Source of the DNA: Streptomyces atratus
GTDB taxonomy: Bacteria > Actinomycetota > Actinomycetes > Streptomycetales > Streptomycetaceae
DNA: 64,000 bases
NCBI RefSeq assembly: GCF_900119365.1
Contig: NZ_FPJO01000002.1
Span: forward strand, 372,001-436,000
Reading direction: 5' to 3'
The translations under genes were made by a program, and so were the position numbers. Below are positions 50,779-58,825 of the stretch, one piece after another. Below the pieces are notes generated by a model that saw only the letters and a program-made list of their open reading frames with translations, did not search any database and had not been told where the DNA came from. The first letter of the stretch is position 1; each line of letters starts with the position of its first letter.

Positions 50779-50936
50779 TGCACTTCCGGCTCGTCGGCGT
50801 TGCGTGAGCGGTGCACCACTTAACGTAGCGCAGTGGGGGAAAATTACCCCACTCATCCAGCAAATGAACCCTTTCGTGGCAGCGAGGCGCGCACACGCGG
50901 CAGACTGCCGGTGACCGCATGCGGAAAGGAACGGGA
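50619..50936. promoter_or_regulatory. Divergent regulatory region of module copy 2
   Basis: A 318-nt gap, the same length as in copy 1, including the 83-nt block (50705-50787) identical to 47616-47698. The XRE-proximal part differs and is richer in A/T (AAAATTACC near 50840). Confidence 0.5.
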
Positions 50937-51788
50937 ATGGCAGCAAGAACCTCCCCTACCGAACGTCAGAAGCGGCTCGGCGCCGAACTGCGGAAGCTGC
51001 GCACATCGGCCGACGTGTCCGCCGAGTTCGCGGCCGGACTGCTCGGCGTGGACCGGGGCAAGATCTCGAACATAGAGGCCGGCACACGTCCCATCAGCTC
51101 GGACCGCCTCCGTACGCTGGCGTGCAACTGCGCATGCACCGACGAGAAATACGTTGATGCGCTGGTCGACATGGCCCAGCCAAGCGGGCGTGGATGGTGG
51201 GAGAGGTACAGAGGACTGCTGCCCCAAGGGCTGCTCGACATCGCCGAGTTGGAGATGCACGCAACACGTATGCGAGCTGCGTACTCCATGCATATTCCAG
51301 GCCTGCTCCAGACCTCGGACCACGCACTGGCCCTCTTCCGAGTGGTGATCCCCCAACTTCCGGAGCGGGAGATCGCGCTGCGACTGGCACATCGCGTGGA
51401 ACGCCAGGAGGTTCTGGACGGGGGCACACCGACGCCGTTCACAGGAATCGTGCACGAGGCGGCACTCCGCATGCGGTTCGGCGGTCGCACTGTGGCGCGC
51501 GCTCAACTCGAACACCTGCTGGAGAAGTCCGAGCAGACGAACATCACGCTGCTGGTTATCCCCTTCGAAGCAGGAGCCTTCCCCGGTGCCGGGCAGACCG
51601 TTCTCTACGCGGAGGGGCCGGTGTCTCAGCTCGACACCGTACAGATCGACAACTCCCACGGGCCTTTGTTCGTCCACTCGGAAGCCCAACTGACCAAGTA
51701 CCGAGCCCACCTGGACTGGATGGAAGAGATCGCGCTGCCGCCGGACAAGTCGCGGGACTTCATCCACACCATCGCACGCCAACTCTGA
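50937..51788 (+). CDS. XRE-family regulator with DUF5753 (WhiJ-like), copy 2
   Basis: A 283-residue paralogue of 47848-48699, identical in length. The HTH is ERQKRLGAELRKLRTSADVS with LLGVDRGKISNIEAGTRPIS, followed by DUF5753 (AELEMHATRMRAAYSMHIPG, then GAFPGAGQTVLYAEG). The two copies differ much more in the recognition-helix region than elsewhere, so they may bind different operators. ATG 50937 follows GGAAAGGAACGGG. The DUF397-like gene starts 11 nt after its stop. Confidence 0.9.
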   Translation: MAARTSPTERQKRLGAELRKLRTSADVSAEFAAGLLGVDRGKISNIEAGTRPISSDRLRTLACNCACTDEKYVDALVDMAQPSGRGWWERYRGLLPQGLLDIAELEMHATRMRAAYSMHIPGLLQTSDHALALFRVVIPQLPEREIALRLAHRVERQEVLDGGTPTPFTGIVHEAALRMRFGGRTVARAQLEHLLEKSEQTNITLLVIPFEAGAFPGAGQTVLYAEGPVSQLDTVQIDNSHGPLFVHSEAQLTKYRAHLDWMEEIALPPDKSRDFIHTIARQL

Positions 51789-51799
51789 GGAGATGACAC

Positions 51800-51991
51800 A
51801 TGCCGGACGTCAACTGGGAAGACGCGTTCTGCGGCGAAGGGAACTCCTGCTACCGGATAGGAACCGATGAGCTGGGCAACAGCTACATCGCCGTCAGCGG
51901 CACGGAGGAGCACTTCCTCACCGACAGCCGCGAAGCGCTCGTGCAGATGATCCGCGACATCAAGGCCGGCAAGGCCGACCACCTGCTGTAA
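51800..51991 (+). CDS. Small DUF397-like protein, copy 2
   Basis: A 63-residue protein nearly identical to that at 48711-48902; differences are confined to the first third (NWEDAFCGEGNSCYRIGTDE). From GNSYIAVSG onward the proteins are the same, and the DNA is identical for 121 nt, pointing to recent duplication or gene conversion. It presumably partners the preceding WhiJ-like regulator, although identical C-termini raise the chance of cross-talk between modules. Confidence 0.75.
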   Translation: MPDVNWEDAFCGEGNSCYRIGTDELGNSYIAVSGTEEHFLTDSREALVQMIRDIKAGKADHLL

Positions 51992-52000
51992 GCGCCAAGG

Positions 52001-52033
52001 GCCCGGCACCGCGACGTGCTCGCGGTGCCGGGC
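52001..52033 (+). terminator. Terminator after module copy 2
   Basis: GCCCGGCACCGCGA and TCGCGGTGCCGGGC form a perfect 14-bp stem with a 5-nt loop directly after the DUF397-like gene. Copy 1 lacks this hairpin; identity between copies ends just before it. Confidence 0.85.
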
Positions 52034-52241
52034 TGTAGGGTCTCGCCGCCGATGACATGTCGATCTTCTGTGACCTGCTGGTTCTCTGTTGTCTCACCGC
52101 GATGTCACCCGAGATCAGTCTCAGATCGATGCCATTTCCTCGGCGGAACGATGAGTCTGCGGCTGAGCCACCGAGCACGAGGACTACATGCGAGCTCAGA
52201 TCGCGCACCGATGAGTTTCCCGCGCCGCGCCGGTCTGTACG

Positions 52242-52258
52242 CGTGAGACCGACTCACG
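52242..52258. promoter_or_regulatory. CGTGAG-N5-CTCACG dyad before the DHFR-like gene
   Basis: A perfect 6-bp inverted repeat ends at the ribosome-binding site (GGAAGG) of the gene at 52272. It could be an operator or a hairpin affecting translation. The 12-nt CCGATGAGTTTC motif (52208-52219) lies 23 nt upstream. Confidence 0.4.
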
Positions 52259-52271
52259 GAAGGCTGGCGCC

Positions 52272-52835
52272 ATGCGGAAACTGATCTACGGCATGAACCT
52301 GACCCTGGACGGCTACATCGCCGCGCCCGGCGACGACATCGGCTGGAGCGTGCCGAGCGACGAGCTGTTCCAGTTTTGGTCCGACCAGTTGCAGGCGACC
52401 GACCTGTCGCTGTACGGGCGCAAGCTGTGGCAGACGATGAGCTCCTACTGGCCGACCGGCGACCAGCAGCCCAACGCCACCCCGGCGGAGATCGAGTTCG
52501 CGCGCCGCTGGCGGGACATGTCGAAGGTGGTGTTCTCCTCGACGATCGACAAGGTCGACTGGAACACCCGCCTGGTCACCGGCGACGCGGTCGCCGAGAT
52601 CACCCGGCTCAAGGCCGAGGACGGCGGCCCGATGGACATCGGCGGCGCGACGCTCGCCGGGGCGGCCATGCGGGCCGGGCTGATTGACGAGTACGTGCTG
52701 GCCACCGCGCCGGTCCTGGTGGGCGGCGGCACGCCGTTCTTCACCGCGCTGGACAACTGGGTGAACCTCAGCCTGGTGGAGACGCGGACGCTTCCCTGCG
52801 GCGTGATCCTGACCAGGTACGAGACGAGGCGCTGA
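52272..52835 (+). CDS. Dihydrofolate reductase family protein (RibD C-terminal type)
   Basis: A 187-residue DHFR/RibD_C-type reductase, related to but distinct from that at 38803. Landmarks are KLIYGMNLTLDGYIAAPGDD, LSLYGRKLWQTMSSYWPTGD, VVFSSTIDKVDWNTRLVTGD, GGPMDIGGATLAGAAMRAGL and APVLVGGGTPFF. It is monocistronic and followed by a large hairpin shared with the convergent OmpA gene. Substrate unknown. Confidence 0.9.
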   Translation: MRKLIYGMNLTLDGYIAAPGDDIGWSVPSDELFQFWSDQLQATDLSLYGRKLWQTMSSYWPTGDQQPNATPAEIEFARRWRDMSKVVFSSTIDKVDWNTRLVTGDAVAEITRLKAEDGGPMDIGGATLAGAAMRAGLIDEYVLATAPVLVGGGTPFFTALDNWVNLSLVETRTLPCGVILTRYETRR

Positions 52836-52903
52836 GCGCCCGTCCTGGGTGACCCGGACTACCGCCCGAGCCACCCAAACGAGTGAAGCCCCTGAACTGC
52901 AAG

Positions 52904-52951
52904 TCTCATGGCAGTGGCATTTCTGCCATCCATCTGCCAACTGCCGTGAGA
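52904..52951. terminator. Hairpin between convergent DHFR-like and ompA-like genes
   Basis: TCTCATGGCAGTGGCA and TGCCAACTGCCGTGAGA pair over about 16 positions with one mismatch and one bulge, around a 15-nt loop. Confidence 0.65.
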
Positions 52952-53002
52952 TTCTGCCAAGGCTTTTGAGACCCTACACGGGCCCTGTTGTGGCGCGTTT
53001 CC

Positions 53003-53665
53003 TCAGGAAGACGTACCGCGCGGGAAGGAGACCTCCACGCGCCGGTTCTTCTTCCGGCCTTCTTCCGTGCTGTTGTCGGCGATCGGGTACTGCTCGCCGT
53101 AGCCACGGATCTCGAAGGTGACGGTCGAGCCGAGATCCTTCACCAGCACCGCCTGCACCGCGTTGGCGCGCTGCTTGGACAGCACGTCACCGTGGGCCGA
53201 CGAGCCGAGGTTGTCGGTGAAGCCGAAGACGCGCACCTTGGTGGCGTTCTGCTTCTTGATCTCGGCGGCGATGGCGGCGATACGGGAGTTGGCCGCGGAA
53301 CTCAGCTTCGCGCTGTCCTTGCCGAAGAGAACCTCGGCCTGGAGCGCGAACTTGACGTTCGCGTTGCTGTCCTCACGACGCTCCTCGCCGCCCATGTCCT
53401 CGACGACCTGGATGACGTCGAGGACCCGGGCGGGGGCGAGCGTGGCGCCGTCGACCATCTTCAGGTCGGGATCCTTGCCGTCCACAGCGACAGGTGGAGT
53501 CTCGGATGCCTCGGTGCCAGGCGGCACGCTCGGTCCGTCATCGGCCCGAGCTGCCGAGGCGCCCATGACAGACGTCCCGGCCAGCAGCACGGCTGTCGCA
53601 ATGGCCATGCCTGCCAGTTGAATCGGGCCACGCCTCATGCAGGTGTATGTCATATCGCCAGTCAC
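53003..53665 (-). CDS. Secreted OmpA-domain protein at the end of the Tad locus
   Basis: A 220-residue protein with a signal peptide (LAGMAIATAVLLAGTSVMGAS), a short linker, and a C-terminal OmpA/MotB-type peptidoglycan-binding domain (ALQAEVLFGKDSAKLSS, VRVFGFTDNLGS, LSKQRANAVQAVL, IRGYGEQYPIADN, EGRKKNRRVEV). In a Gram-positive it should anchor to peptidoglycan, possibly stabilising the Flp pilus base. The GTG start overlaps the stop of the upstream lipoprotein (GTGA), indicating translational coupling. Confidence 0.88.
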   Translation of the reverse strand: MTGDMTYTCMRRGPIQLAGMAIATAVLLAGTSVMGASAARADDGPSVPPGTEASETPPVAVDGKDPDLKMVDGATLAPARVLDVIQVVEDMGGEERREDSNANVKFALQAEVLFGKDSAKLSSAANSRIAAIAAEIKKQNATKVRVFGFTDNLGSSAHGDVLSKQRANAVQAVLVKDLGSTVTFEIRGYGEQYPIADNSTEEGRKKNRRVEVSFPRGTSS

Positions 53666-54276
53666 CCAGAAATCTTCAGCGACGTGGTGGCGAAGGTCGG
53701 CAGATTGAAGTCGACCTCGGTAGTCGCGGCCGGCGGCGCCGGGAACTGCATGAATACCGGCACCGACTTTCCGGGCTGAACCGCAGACATCCCCGTCGTG
53801 CAGAGGCAGCGCCCGTCAGTGTCCCTAAGGATGTAGTAGCGCTTCTTGCCCGCCTTGTCCACGAGTGTCGCGCCACCGACGGAGTTGAGGTTGTTAGTGA
53901 CAATCGCGTTTTCGTTTCCGGCCCATACGGACGGGTTGACGGCGACGTCACCCTGATTCTTCAGCTCACCCTGGACCGTGACGAACCCACCAGAGTCCCT
54001 CTTCACCTGATTGACGACCAAGAGCATGTCCTTTTCGCCCTTGGCCTCGGCGAGCTTCACATTCGGGTCCACGTTCTCCCCGGCCGCGGTGTCCTCCTGC
54101 TTCGTTCCCTTGCCCTCGTCGGAGGACTCCGGGGACGCGGGGGAAGACGGCGAACCGGTGTCCTTTGTTCCTCCGCCGTCGTCGGCACCGCAGCCGGTGA
54201 CGGCCAGGGCCAGTGCCGCCGTCATCGAGACGGCTGCCACTACCCTTCGGGACTTGATGGAGCGCCGAATGCTCAT
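53662..54276 (-). CDS. Lipoprotein of the Tad locus
   Basis: A 204-residue protein with lipobox VTGC (signal RRVVAAVSMTAALALAVTGC), a Ser/Pro/Asp/Glu-rich linker and a beta-sandwich-like domain (DMLLVVNQVKRDSGGFVTVQ, AVQPGKSVPVFMQFPAPP) with a vicinal DGRCLCTTG cysteine pair. It lies between the TadG-like gene and the OmpA gene in one transcription unit. The role is unknown; its place suggests a pilus-associated envelope component. GGA-type ribosome-binding site before ATG 54276. Confidence 0.8.
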   Translation of the reverse strand: MSIRRSIKSRRVVAAVSMTAALALAVTGCGADDGGGTKDTGSPSSPASPESSDEGKGTKQEDTAAGENVDPNVKLAEAKGEKDMLLVVNQVKRDSGGFVTVQGELKNQGDVAVNPSVWAGNENAIVTNNLNSVGGATLVDKAGKKRYYILRDTDGRCLCTTGMSAVQPGKSVPVFMQFPAPPAATTEVDFNLPTFATTSLKISG

Positions 54277-54307
54277 CGCTTCTGATTCCTTTACTCGTCG
54301 TTCACTG

Positions 54308-54922
54308 TCAACTGTCGACCAGGTGCACGTCAAAGAGAATCTTGCTCACCTGCTCCCAGGGAGGGGGGCTGCTCGGACTGATTGCGAGCATCTCTCCTCC
54401 CCTGCACGAGAAGAAGTACATGTCCTGGACGGTGTCGTCGTTGTAGTCGACGGACCTCCACCTGGGGCAGCGCCACTCGATGACAGCAGTGGCGTGTCCC
54501 TTGGCGAACTTCCGCTTCATGCCAGGAACCACAGACGCGCCCACGGGCTTGAGCGTCTTGACGTCAACCCTGATCTTGTCCCGCTCGCCGCCGGGCGTAG
54601 CGACGCATCCGGGCGGGGTGAGCTTCGCATCGTTCTCTGCGGCCATTGCGTGGGCCGCAGGACACCCCAGAACCGGGTGCGCCTGCAGGAACATGTCCAA
54701 CATGCTCTCGGGAAGTGAAGCGAGGAACGGAGCCTCGAACAGCTTGCGGGATTCCTGGGCGGCAGCGAGTGCGGCAGCATCCGCTGCCCCCTGGGCCCCG
54801 TTGCGCAAGGCCGAGGCCTTGCCGACGGTAAAGAAGGCAAACGCGAGGAAGAGCAGGCCCGCCACCATCACAACATAGATGGGGAAAGCCTGCCCTGCCT
54901 CGCCGCGGAGTTTCGCGGTCAT
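54308..54922 (-). CDS. TadE/TadG-like pilus assembly protein
   Basis: A 204-residue protein with an N-terminal EAGQAFPIYVVMVAGLLFLA helix, the usual start of TadG-like (Flp pilus-assembly TadE/G-like) pseudopilins, followed by NGAQGAADAAALAAAQESR, a hallmark helix of that family, and an exported domain with several cysteines. There is no Glu at +5, unlike the true pilin. Its ATG overlaps the pilin stop (TAATG), so the two are translationally coupled. Confidence 0.85.
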   Translation of the reverse strand: MTAKLRGEAGQAFPIYVVMVAGLLFLAFAFFTVGKASALRNGAQGAADAAALAAAQESRKLFEAPFLASLPESMLDMFLQAHPVLGCPAAHAMAAENDAKLTPPGCVATPGGERDKIRVDVKTLKPVGASVVPGMKRKFAKGHATAVIEWRCPRWRSVDYNDDTVQDMYFFSCRGGEMLAISPSSPPPWEQVSKILFDVHLVDS

Positions 54923-55152
54923 TAGCCGGCCTTGATCTGGTCCACCAGCTTGGAGATCTTGCCCGAGATCGAGCCACCGATACCCGAGGCCGCGATCGCG
55001 CCGATGATCGCCACGACCACCAGGATGATGCCCAGGTACTCGAACGCCGTCTGGCCGCGGTCCATGTTCTCGTAGCGCTTCTGGATGCGGCTCACAGCGG
55101 TGTTGGCCCAGCCGTTGATGCGAACGGCGGTCTTCAGGGTGATGTCCGACAT
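54922..55152 (-). CDS. flp: Flp-type pilin
   Basis: A 76-residue Flp prepilin: a basic leader of about 32 residues, class III cleavage motif DRG|QTAFEY with Glu at +5, then the hydrophobic helix LGIILVVVAIIGAIAASGIG and a short basic tail. It should be cut by the prepilin peptidase and polymerised by the Tad machinery. GGAGGGG precedes ATG 55152; a hairpin lies just upstream in the leader and palindrome site 5 about 140 nt upstream. The RxxGQTAxEYLG core is the same as in the two large pilin-headed proteins. Confidence 0.95.
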   Translation of the reverse strand: MSDITLKTAVRINGWANTAVSRIQKRYENMDRGQTAFEYLGIILVVVAIIGAIAASGIGGSISGKISKLVDQIKAG

Positions 55153-55169
55153 GGTGTTCCCCTCCGGGT

Positions 55170-55192
55170 TCGGCCGACCGGTAGTCGGCCGA
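55170..55192 (-). promoter_or_regulatory. Hairpin in the flp mRNA leader
   Basis: TCGGCCGAC and GTCGGCCGA form a perfect 9-bp stem with a 5-nt loop, ending 5-6 nt before the ribosome-binding site of flp. It may protect the transcript or expose the ribosome-binding site for high pilin output. Confidence 0.5.
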
Positions 55193-55290
55193 CTCGCACG
55201 TTTCTTGGGTGCCGCCTGCGGTACCGGCTTCCTCCTGGCCGGTGCCGCTGGCGACATGAGAAACATACGGCGGCGCGTCCTGCTCGCCGG

Positions 55291-55306
55291 AGGGTCCCAG
55301 GGCCCA
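55291..55306. promoter_or_regulatory. 16-bp palindrome AGGGTCCCAGGGCCCA (site 5 of 5)
   Basis: One mismatch (first base) to TGGGNCCNNGGNCCCA. It lies 139 nt upstream of the flp ATG, and extra GGGCCCA half-sites follow at about 55312. Confidence 0.6.
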
Positions 55307-55403
55307 TTCCCGGGCCCAAAGCGTCAGTTGGGCCTCTGCCCCCGATGCGCGCCGGAAGGGCCCATGTCCCGTCGCGGCCACACTCGCGTTCGAACTCTCT
55401 CGC

Positions 55404-56501
55404 TCAGCCACGGTGACCACCGACCTCGCGAACCCCACTGCCCGTGGAGGGGGCCGTGCCGAGCCAGCGGGCGATGGCCTCACTGCGACTCGCACTGTGC
55501 AGCTTGGTGAAGATGCGGTTGATGTGGTTCTTGACCGTCTTCTCGCTGATGAAGCAGGTGGCGGCAATCTGCTGATTGCTCATGCCGGACGCGATCAGCT
55601 CCATGACCTCCACCTCCCGTGAACTCAGCCCGTACTGCTGCCTGTTGAGCTTCGTGCCCGGTTCCCCGGTCATGGAAGACTGTGCCACAACTGGTTGCAG
55701 ATGCGAAAGACCCTGCGATGACCGGACGGGGCGCGGCGCAGGTGGAGACGGTTCGGGCTTGGGTGCGTGTGCAGGCGCACCGTGTTGCTGAACGGAACTC
55801 GGGGGGTGTCCGTCGTACCCGGGCCCCTGGTAGGGAACGCCTGTGGTCAGCGCCGTTCCGAGCCCCTCCGGAAGCGGTCGCGACTGCGGCCCCGGGCCCT
55901 GGCGCATGTGGGCGAGGAGAGCGTTGGCCGCGGTGGCGGTGAAGTGGGCCCGGCCGTCCTTCGTGTCGCGTACGGCCTGCACCAGCTGATCGGCCGTGAA
56001 CTCGCCGTGGACCAGATAGCCGCTCGCGCCCAGGCGCAGCGCCTCGTGCACGATCTCGTTCTCACGGCTGTAGGTCAGCATCATCACGGGTGCGATCTGT
56101 ACGAGGTGCGGCAGTGCGGAGATGCCGTCCACGCCGGGCATCCGGACATCGAGCAGGACGACATCGGGACGGTGCTGGACGGCCATGTCATAGGCCTGGC
56201 GCCCGTCTGCGGCCTCCGCGACGACTTCGATGTCGTCGCGGCCGGAGAGCAGGACGCCGAGGCCGGCCCGGACCACTGGGTTGTCGTCGGCGACGACAAC
56301 CCTCAGGGCGCCGGGAACGGCCATGGGTGCCGCTGCGGGAAAGGGGGGCATGGACTCGGATGCCGCGGGCTGCTGGGAGACAGGGGACGCGTTGGAGCTG
56401 GGCTCCGAGGTCAGCGGTGTGACGTGCGGGGACGTGTGCTGGGACGCGTGGTGCTGTGCGGCCCTGTTCTGGCCCGAAGCGCGGGAGACGTCGTCCGGCA
56501 T
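55404..56501 (-). CDS. NarL/LuxR-type response regulator of the Tad locus
   Basis: A 365-residue response regulator. A disordered head (1-65) precedes a receiver domain (RVVVADDNPVVRAGLGVLL, phosphoacceptor Asp in VVLLDVRMPGVDG, Thr in MMLTYSRE, about 67-185). A Pro/His-rich linker (about 205-285) leads to a LuxR HTH (LSSREVEVMELIASGMSNQQ, then ISEKTVKNHINRIFTKL). AGGAGG precedes ATG 56501. It pairs with the sensor kinase encoded 54 nt upstream and is a candidate regulator of flp, whose promoter lies directly downstream. Confidence 0.93.
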   Translation of the reverse strand: MPDDVSRASGQNRAAQHHASQHTSPHVTPLTSEPSSNASPVSQQPAASESMPPFPAAAPMAVPGALRVVVADDNPVVRAGLGVLLSGRDDIEVVAEAADGRQAYDMAVQHRPDVVLLDVRMPGVDGISALPHLVQIAPVMMLTYSRENEIVHEALRLGASGYLVHGEFTADQLVQAVRDTKDGRAHFTATAANALLAHMRQGPGPQSRPLPEGLGTALTTGVPYQGPGYDGHPPSSVQQHGAPAHAPKPEPSPPAPRPVRSSQGLSHLQPVVAQSSMTGEPGTKLNRQQYGLSSREVEVMELIASGMSNQQIAATCFISEKTVKNHINRIFTKLHSASRSEAIARWLGTAPSTGSGVREVGGHRG

Positions 56502-56554
56502 CTGCGACCTCCTCTCAAGGGTCTGATGGGGGGTGAGGGTGAAAACGGAGCGGT

Positions 56555-57871
56555 TCAGTCGGGCTGCTCCGCGCCGGCAGTGGCGAGCAGAGCTGCGATC
56601 GGGAGTTCCAGGCGGACCTCGGTGCCCTTGGCCGCCTGCCCCTTTCCGATACGGATACGGGCACCGATGGACGCGGCACGCTCGACCATTCCGACCAGGC
56701 CGAAGTGCCCGGCGTGCCGGAGGTCGTCGAGCGTCGTGCCAGGGGGCAGGCCGCGCCCGTCGTCGTACACGCTGACGCGCAGGACGTCGCCCTTCACACC
56801 TGCGAGTACGACGAGGTAGGTGGGTTGTGCGTGACGGTGGGCGTTCTCCATCGCTTCGGAGGCGATGGTGAGCAGTTGGCGGGCGACCACCTGTGGGACC
56901 TGTGGGATCGGGACGTCGTTGAGGAGTCGGAAGGTTGCGGTGAGCTCGTGGCGTCGGGTGAAGTCGTCGGCGCGGGCCCGGAGCTCGCGTGTCACATCCA
57001 CGCCTCCGTCCAGTCCGGACTCGCGGCGCAGGTCGGAGAGCAGTTCACGGGACTCGGCGGCGGCCCGGCGGGCGGCGCGTGCGACCAGTTCGGCCTGGTG
57101 CTTGACGGTGAGCGGGTCCATCCGGTCGGAGGACACCGCCAGGCCGTCGGCTGCCAGTGCCAGTCCGTGCAGGGTCTTGGCCACCGAATCGTGCATTTCC
57201 CGGGCGAGGCGCGCGCGTTCGCCCTCCACCGCCTCGCTGACGGCGAGCCGCGCCTTGGTCTCGGTGAGAGCCTGGCTGGCGGAGCCGAAGCGGAGGAGGA
57301 GGTTGCGCAACGTGACTCCGACCGCTCCCGCTATCACGCAGAAGCCCGGAAGGAGGAACGCCGTCGCGCCGGCAACTTCCAGCCTCGGATCGGTCCCGTA
57401 CACACCGAGGACGATCGCCGTCTGGAGCGCCGCGAAGATGGCGGCGCCCCGCCAGCCCTGAACCAGCCCGGCCAGCATCGGGGTGCACACGGTGACGTAG
57501 GCGAGAGTGGATTCCGGTGAGGCGGTGATCAGCAGCAGGGCGCCGAAGAAGGCGTCGATGCCGAGCAGCCAGGGGTGGCGCAGCAGAACCGGCCCGAACC
57601 GCTCCCAGTCACGGAACAGAACGTAGCTGCCCATGAAGGTGACGAGGATGGCCGAGCCGATCAGCCAGGTGGCCAGGCCCGAGGCCGTGTGATCAATGGC
57701 GAACGGTGTGGCGACGGCGATCATGGCGAGCCGGAAGCCGAAGACCTGGCGGCACATAGCCTGGAGTGCGTTGACCTGGATCGCGAACGCAGGGCGTGCT
57801 CCGGGATCGGCGATCGCCTGACGTACCTGCGCATTCAGTCCGGTCTGGATGCTGCCGAGCTGGAACGACAT
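56555..57871 (-). CDS. Sensor histidine kinase (HisKA_3 type) of the Tad locus
   Basis: A 438-residue kinase with five to six transmembrane helices (about 45-190), a short coiled region, the phosphoacceptor helix RLAREMHDSVAKTLHGLAL, and a HATPase_c domain (ASEAMENAHRHAQ N-box, VYDDGRGLPPG G1 box, GLVGMVERAASIGA G2). It has little extracellular sequence, so it probably senses a membrane-linked signal. It stands between tadC and the response regulator on the same strand. GAGGTGA precedes the ATG. Confidence 0.93.
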   Translation of the reverse strand: MSFQLGSIQTGLNAQVRQAIADPGARPAFAIQVNALQAMCRQVFGFRLAMIAVATPFAIDHTASGLATWLIGSAILVTFMGSYVLFRDWERFGPVLLRHPWLLGIDAFFGALLLITASPESTLAYVTVCTPMLAGLVQGWRGAAIFAALQTAIVLGVYGTDPRLEVAGATAFLLPGFCVIAGAVGVTLRNLLLRFGSASQALTETKARLAVSEAVEGERARLAREMHDSVAKTLHGLALAADGLAVSSDRMDPLTVKHQAELVARAARRAAAESRELLSDLRRESGLDGGVDVTRELRARADDFTRRHELTATFRLLNDVPIPQVPQVVARQLLTIASEAMENAHRHAQPTYLVVLAGVKGDVLRVSVYDDGRGLPPGTTLDDLRHAGHFGLVGMVERAASIGARIRIGKGQAAKGTEVRLELPIAALLATAGAEQPD

Positions 57872-57922
57872 GAGCGTCTCACCTCCCCTCGGCGGTTCTG
57901 CCCACCGTCCGCCTCGTTCACG

Positions 57923-58825
57923 TCATCCGCCCATGAGGGTGCTGAAGTCGACGTTGACCCCGTAGACGAAGCCGACCGTCAGCATCACGAGCGTTCCGGG
58001 GAGAAGGAACGTGGTGACCGCGAAGGTCGCCTTGGGAACGGCCCTGGCCGCCTTCCGGCGGGCGTTCTGGGCATCCGTGCGCCGCATGTCGTTGGCTATC
58101 TGGATCAGCGTCTCGACGATCGGCGCACCGAGCTCCTCGCCCTGCTGGAGCGTGGTCACGAACATCGCGACCTGCTCCGAGTCATTGCGCTTGCGCAGCT
58201 GCTCGAACGCCTCGCGGCGGCTGACGCCCATGTCCATCTGACGCAGGGTGATGCGGAGTTCATCGGCCCAGGGCCCCTCGTACTTGTCGGCGACCCGGGC
58301 CAGGGCCTGCCGGAAGCCGAGGCCGGCGGAGACCACGACAGCGAGCACGTCGAGGAAGTCCGGAAGCGTCCGGTCGATGTGGTCACGGCGGATGCGGACC
58401 GCGGACCAGATGCCGACCTCGACCCAGAACAGTCCGAAGGCGATCAGCACCAGGGAGAGGAAGATCTGCCCGCGAATGATCATCGAGAAGGCGCCGAGCA
58501 GGCCGAGTGCGCCGTAGACGGCACGGCGGGCAGCGTAGCGGTCGATGGTCAGACCGCCGGGGTTACCCGCCATGTCGATCTGGCGGCGCTTCTTGTTGAC
58601 GGCCTTGGGGCCCATCATCCGCAGAACCGCGGGGGCCCAGCGCATACCGAGACGGTCGATACCGGAGCCGACCGCACCGGTACGGGTCGAGCCGACTTCC
58701 AGAGCGATCGCGAGGTCACCAGGGAGCTTCGCATCGGCCCGGTACATGCGGACACCCGCGATGGCTCCGAAGACCGCGAGTCCTACGACGCCCGCCAACA
58801 GCAGATCCATGTATGCGCCACCCAT
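57923..58825 (-). CDS. tadC: Tad pilus inner-membrane platform protein TadC
   Basis: A 300-residue type II secretion F-domain protein. An N-terminal helix (LLLAGVVGLAVFGAIAGVRM), central helices, and the T2SSF domain (TLPDFLDVLAVVVSAGLGFR, SRREAFEQLRKRNDSEQVAMF, QGEELGAPIVETLIQIANDM) end in a final helix. It forms the Tad inner-membrane platform with TadB. Its start codon shares one base with the tadB stop (TGATG). Confidence 0.93.
   Translation of the reverse strand: MGGAYMDLLLAGVVGLAVFGAIAGVRMYRADAKLPGDLAIALEVGSTRTGAVGSGIDRLGMRWAPAVLRMMGPKAVNKKRRQIDMAGNPGGLTIDRYAARRAVYGALGLLGAFSMIIRGQIFLSLVLIAFGLFWVEVGIWSAVRIRRDHIDRTLPDFLDVLAVVVSAGLGFRQALARVADKYEGPWADELRITLRQMDMGVSRREAFEQLRKRNDSEQVAMFVTTLQQGEELGAPIVETLIQIANDMRRTDAQNARRKAARAVPKATFAVTTFLLPGTLVMLTVGFVYGVNVDFSTLMGG

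Noticed and set aside
52836..53002. A tRNA gene or phage attachment site near the 52904-52951 hairpin
   Set aside because: No cloverleaf could be drawn and no integrase or direct repeat is nearby; the hairpin is best read as a shared terminator.
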